Origin: Hyphomicrobiaceae bacterium
Lineage (GTDB): Bacteria > Pseudomonadota > Alphaproteobacteria > Rhizobiales > Hyphomicrobiaceae
Direction: 5' to 3'
Assembly (NCBI GenBank): GCA_021775715.1
Contig: JAJFHI010000254.1
Span: 1-8,058 of the forward strand
Length of the DNA stretch: 8,058 bases
Part shown: piece by piece, positions 5,298-8,058 of the stretch
Layout: each line of letters begins with the position of its first letter
Numbering within the stretch: position 1 is the first letter of the stretch
Position numbers and translations under genes: made by a program
The notes under the pieces: model-generated
Databases searched by the model: none
Seen by the model: the letters and a program-made list of their open reading frames with translations, nothing else
Told to the model about the DNA's origin: nothing

Positions 5298-6205
5298 GCG
5301 GTTACGTCTATCACGACAACTTCCGGCGGCACACCGAAGCGCAGTGGCAGACCACTTACGCCAAGCCCGCCCGACACAATAAGATTGCGTTCGCCTTCGT
5401 TGACGTGGCCATAAACGAAACGGCTGCCATAGCGCGAGGGAACAATCGGTGTAAAGCCCAGCATATTGATTTGCCCACCGTGGGTATGACCGGAAACCGT
5501 CAATGCCACCCGGTCCGTCATATCGGCAAACGCGTCTGGCTCATGCGCCATAAGGATAACCGGCGCGTCGTCCGTCACCTGCGACAGTGTTGCGTCAATA
5601 TCGTCTACTCCGCGATAAGGGATAACGTCGGCGCGTTCCTTTTTGTTGCGTGGCCAAAACGCCCATTGGTCGCCAAGGCCTGCAAACCAAAAGTCGTCGG
5701 GACCCTTATGCAGCTTGATGGCATCGTTTTCGTAAACAGGAATACCGGCACGTTTTAGAGCTTCGCCGGCAGCTGTCGGCCCGGAGCGACGTGATTGCAC
5801 AACAGTGTGCTCCCACCAATCATGATTGCCAAGAACGGCATGCACACCCAGCGGCGCATTGAGCTTTGCGAGGGATGCCGCCCACTCATCATGAGGGATC
5901 ATCCTGGAAAACTTGAGCATGCGATGGCTCGGCACATAATCGCCGAGCAACAAAATCACATCCGGCGCGGCCGCATTGGTACGCGCGACAATCTGATTGA
6001 CGCGCGCCATATTCATCCACGGCTCACACACGTGCAGATCGGCGACAACGGCAACGCGTAAAGCCAAACCAGACGGCCACCGCGATGGTGTCACCACATA
6101 ACGTGTCATGTTCAGGCGAAAGGGCTCGGCCAGCGCGTAGCCGCCAAATCCTAGACCCGTCACAGAACACGCGGCAAGACCCTTAAGAACGGTACGGCGA
6201 TTCAG
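5294..6205 (-). CDS. Calcineurin-like metallophosphoesterase, YkuE/YaeI type, with Tat signal
   Basis: This is a predicted two-metal phosphoesterase, probably exported. Counting from the first ordinary start (GTG, 6163), the metal-site motifs are all present: D42-L-H44, G74-D75, G112-N-H-D115, H207 (MAHEPD) and G225-H-T-H228 followed by GGQ. The order and the SGHTHGGQI ending match the YkuE/YaeI group, some members of which act on phospholipid or lipid A precursors; the substrate here is unknown. The frame continues upstream of the GTG as LLNRRTVLKGLAACSVTGLGFGGYALAEP, a twin-arginine signal of the kind this family normally has. The only initiator there is CTG (6205 or 6208), with GGGAG 6-9 nt upstream. 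I place the start at CTG 6205; an annotation at GTG 6163 would cut the signal in half. LAAC resembles a lipobox but has no hydrophobic stretch before it. It lies 52 bp after ruvB and 48 bp before ybgC. Confidence 0.9.
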   Translation of the reverse strand: MNRRTVLKGLAACSVTGLGFGGYALAEPFRLNMTRYVVTPSRWPSGLALRVAVVADLHVCEPWMNMARVNQIVARTNAAAPDVILLLGDYVPSHRMLKFSRMIPHDEWAASLAKLNAPLGVHAVLGNHDWWEHTVVQSRRSGPTAAGEALKRAGIPVYENDAIKLHKGPDDFWFAGLGDQWAFWPRNKKERADVIPYRGVDDIDATLSQVTDDAPVILMAHEPDAFADMTDRVALTVSGHTHGGQINMLGFTPIVPSRYGSRFVYGHVNEGERNLIVSGGLGVSGLPLRFGVPPEVVVIDVTA

Positions 6206-6219
6206 CAGAGCAGGCTCCC
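6203..6219 (-). promoter_or_regulatory. Ribosome-binding site and CTG start of the phosphoesterase
   Basis: GGGAG (6219-6215) stands 6 nt before CTG 6208 and 9 nt before CTG 6205, both in frame with the phosphoesterase and directly ahead of AAT CGC CGT (Asn-Arg-Arg). An in-frame TAA at 6232-6230 limits how far upstream the gene can begin, and no ATG, GTG or TTG occurs between that stop and GTG 6163. The GTG has no Shine-Dalgarno sequence at a usable distance. Confidence 0.5.
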
Positions 6220-6257
6220 AATTTTCGCTTTAGGAAAAGACATGATCAAAAAGCCAA

Positions 6258-7325
6258 TCAGCCATTGCCTGTCTCACCTTCGTTATCGTCGTCGGCTGCA
6301 TCAAACAGCGGAAAGTCGACCGATTGGCGGCGTGGGCCTGACAGCCCAAGATGGCGGTAAGCCTTCAACGTTAAGACGCGCCCACGCGGCGTGCGGCTGA
6401 CAAAACCCTGTTGCAACAAATAAGGCTCGACGATTTCTTCGAGTGCGTCCCTTGGTTCCGACAAGGCTGCGGCCATTGTTTCAATGCCAACGGGACCGCC
6501 ATCGTAATTGGTGACAATGCAATTTAAGTACCGATGGTCGAGCGCGTCGAGGCCTTCGTTATCAACCTCAAGCATACGAAGCGCTTTGTCTGCGACCTCC
6601 GCCGTAATCAGCGCAGCCTCTGCCACCGACGCAATGTCGCGCACACGGCGCAAAAGGCGGCCAGCGATGCGAGGCGTCCCGCGCGATCGTCGTGCGATTT
6701 CACGCGCACCATCGGGAGACATTGGCGCACCGAGCACGCGCGCACCACGTTCGACAACCTTTTGCAGTTCTTCAATGGTGTAGAAATTCAGCCGGATCGG
6801 AATGCCAAATCGATCGCGCAATGGCGTTGTCAAAAGCCCTGCCCGTGTTGTGGCACCCACCAACGTGAACTTGGCAAGATCAATGCGCACCGAACGCGCC
6901 GCCGGTCCTTCGCCGATCATCAAATCAAGCTGAAAGTCTTCCATCGCCGGATAGAGGATTTCTTCCACCGCGGGACTTAGACGATGGATCTCGTCAATAA
7001 ACAAAACATCGCGGTCTTCGAGGTTGGTCAGAAGCGCTGCAAGATCGCCGGCCTTTGAGATCACCGGGCCCGACGTGGCACGAAACCCGACCCCCAGTTC
7101 CTTCGCCATAATCTGTGAAAGCGTCGTCTTACCAAGTCCGGGTGGGCCGGCGAACAATACGTGATCCAGAGCATCGCCGCGCTTTTTCGCGGCCTGAATG
7201 AATATCCGCAGGTTGGCCCGCGCCTGTTCCTGGCCCGTGAAGTCGTCAAGCGACTGCGGCCGCACGGTTTGCTCGAAAGCATCCTGTTCGTTCGGCACGG
7301 GTGTTACGATGCGATCATCGGTCAT
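6258..7325 (-). CDS. ruvB: RuvB, Holliday-junction branch-migration ATPase
   Basis: This is a hexameric AAA+ motor that, loaded by RuvA, drives branch migration of Holliday junctions in recombination repair. The protein has 355 residues (336 in E. coli); the extra length is mainly an acidic tail (DAADDDNEGE). Walker A is GPPGLGKTT (60-68) and Walker B is DEIH (111-114). The sensor-1 region is VGATTR (156-161), the arginine-finger region TTPLRDRFG (166-174), and sensor 2 RGTPRIAGRLLRR (215-227). The C-terminal winged helix has NYDGGPVGIETMA and PYLLQQGFVSRTPRGR. The start at ATG 7325-7323 fits the family N-terminus (a short polar lead, then RPQSLDDFTGQ) but has no clear Shine-Dalgarno sequence. 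It is separated from ruvA by a membrane-protein gene. Confidence 0.98.
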   Translation of the reverse strand: MTDDRIVTPVPNEQDAFEQTVRPQSLDDFTGQEQARANLRIFIQAAKKRGDALDHVLFAGPPGLGKTTLSQIMAKELGVGFRATSGPVISKAGDLAALLTNLEDRDVLFIDEIHRLSPAVEEILYPAMEDFQLDLMIGEGPAARSVRIDLAKFTLVGATTRAGLLTTPLRDRFGIPIRLNFYTIEELQKVVERGARVLGAPMSPDGAREIARRSRGTPRIAGRLLRRVRDIASVAEAALITAEVADKALRMLEVDNEGLDALDHRYLNCIVTNYDGGPVGIETMAAALSEPRDALEEIVEPYLLQQGFVSRTPRGRVLTLKAYRHLGLSGPRRQSVDFPLFDAADDDNEGETGNG

Positions 7326-7408
7326 GGATTGAGGGCTCGGTGGTTGAGATTCGATAGCGATTCTATCACGAATATCAGCTCGTGGGGTCCGGCGCTAAAT
7401 GGCCCCCA

Positions 7409-7843
7409 TCAATCCGCCCGCAACAAACCGCCCAAGTCCATCGCGTATCGCACAGCAATCGCCACGAGCCCGGCAAGGATCGCCAGCACCGTCAGCATTG
7501 CTGGATATCCGAACGGCAGAAGCAGGGCGGCAACGGTGAACGCGATCACGCCGCTGGCTGCTGCAACAAACACAGAGAATGTGCCTGTCTTTAAAACAAA
7601 CGGAACAATTGCAATGGCCGCCAGTGCCGACGGGATCGCCGACCACACAAATGCACGCAGGCCTATTTCACCGACAGGTGGTAACGCGGACGGCATCAGC
7701 ATATCGAACTTGAACACCGGTGCCAAAACAACCACGATCACAACGGCCAGCGCCGCAAAGAACGGGCCGACCAGCGTGAACCCAAGAAACACCCAAAAGG
7801 CACGTTGACCGTTTGAGACATCCTCGTCTTTGTTCGATGTCAT
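7409..7843 (-). CDS. Small integral membrane protein (144 aa) between ruvA and ruvB, family not recognised
   Basis: This is a hydrophobic protein with a polar N-terminus (MTSNKDEDVSNGQR) and four predicted helices: about 16-43, 63-84, 88-109 and 112-134. I see no catalytic motif and do not recognise a family. ATG 7843-7841 overlaps the ruvA TGA as ATGA, and AAGGAG inside the ruvA end lies 8 nt upstream, so it is translated with ruvA and is very likely expressed. The stop is 83 bp before ruvB. That gap holds only a weak inverted repeat (GATAG-CGATT-CTATC, 7353-7367). The tight coupling and clean helix pattern make it a real gene. A role in recombination is not implied, since passenger genes in ruv operons are known. 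Both polar ends on the cytoplasmic side would fit four helices. Confidence 0.85.
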   Translation of the reverse strand: MTSNKDEDVSNGQRAFWVFLGFTLVGPFFAALAVVIVVVLAPVFKFDMLMPSALPPVGEIGLRAFVWSAIPSALAAIAIVPFVLKTGTFSVFVAAASGVIAFTVAALLLPFGYPAMLTVLAILAGLVAIAVRYAMDLGGLLRAD

Positions 7844-8058
7844 CTCGCCAACTCCTTCAAGCCACGCTTGATCAACTCTGATACCTGAGCATCCGAGCCA
7901 GCATCCTTCACAGCGGTAGCAACGGCCTGACTTGCGTGCGCTGGCTGGTACCCGAGATTGGTCAACGCTGAAATCGCCTCAATGGCTGCATTGTCAGCGC
8001 CAGATCCATGGCCGCCACTATCCACCGCGCCAGCTCTCGCACCAGCGCCACTGCCGGC
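7840..8058 (-). CDS. ruvA: RuvA, C-terminal part; 5' end outside the window
   Basis: RuvA is the tetrameric Holliday-junction-binding protein that recruits RuvB. Only the last 72 codons are present; the frame is open to the right edge. It begins in a Gly/Ala-rich flexible linker (residues such as AGSGAGARAG and GGHGSGAD). It then enters domain III, the three-helix RuvB-binding module: AIEAISALTNLGYQPAHASQAV, then the family ending SELIKRGLKELAR. The NLGY and LIxxGLKELA motifs are diagnostic. The TGA (7842-7840) overlaps the next gene's ATG. The GTG at 8025 is inside the linker and is not a start. ruvC is expected further right but is not visible. Confidence 0.93.
   Translation of the reverse strand, partial: AGSGAGARAGAVDSGGHGSGADNAAIEAISALTNLGYQPAHASQAVATAVKDAGSDAQVSELIKRGLKELAR

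Noticed and set aside
5252..5758. 168-codon plus-strand frame
   Set aside because: Antisense to the phosphoesterase, whose catalytic motifs are intact; no independent support.
6534..6980. 148-codon plus-strand frame
   Set aside because: It is wholly inside ruvB on the opposite strand, rich in Arg/His with no recognisable fold; a shadow of a highly conserved gene.
7161..7808. 215-codon plus-strand frame
   Set aside because: It crosses ruvB, a spacer and the membrane-protein gene in antisense, which no single real gene is likely to do here.

Overview
The window is a stretch of alphaproteobacterial chromosome with every supported gene on the minus strand, so it reads from right to left. The affiliation (most likely Hyphomicrobiales-like) is inferred from protein style: RuvB carries the 'RGTPRIAGRLLRR' sensor-2 stretch, YbgC the 'EDTDFS' variant, and TolA is short with a TonB-like C-terminal domain. 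The gene order ruvA, ruvB, ybgC, tolQ, tolR, tolA, tolB is also typical of that class. No mobile elements, RNA genes or CRISPR arrays were seen.

From right to left: the C-terminal end of ruvA (7840-8058, cut by the window edge); an unrecognised four-helix membrane protein (7409-7843) that overlaps ruvA by ATGA; ruvB (6258-7325); a calcineurin-like metallophosphoesterase (5294 to about 6205) that appears to begin with a CTG codon and a twin-arginine signal; ybgC (4748-5245); a 356-bp spacer with hairpins and a possible promoter; tolQ (3663-4391); tolR (3160-3612); tolA (2105-3154, GTG start); tolB (634-1974); a 360-bp spacer; and two tandem, paralogous, very small lipoprotein genes (139-273, and 1-92 cut by the left edge).

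RuvA and RuvB form the Holliday-junction branch-migration motor. TolQ and TolR form the proton-driven stator complex in the inner membrane. They energise TolA, which spans the periplasm and acts on TolB (and, elsewhere, Pal) for outer-membrane constriction at division. YbgC is the thioesterase habitually encoded with this system. Pal, usually the next gene after tolB, is not seen next to tolB here; the two tiny lipoproteins lie there instead.

The observations most worth a second look are: the lipoprotein pair, whose shared 17-residue block is identical in protein but differs in 10 of 16 complete codons; the chain of three ATGA stop/start junctions leading from the phosphoesterase into ybgC; the CTG-initiated Tat signal; the membrane protein lodged between ruvA and ruvB; and the competing hairpins before tolQ.
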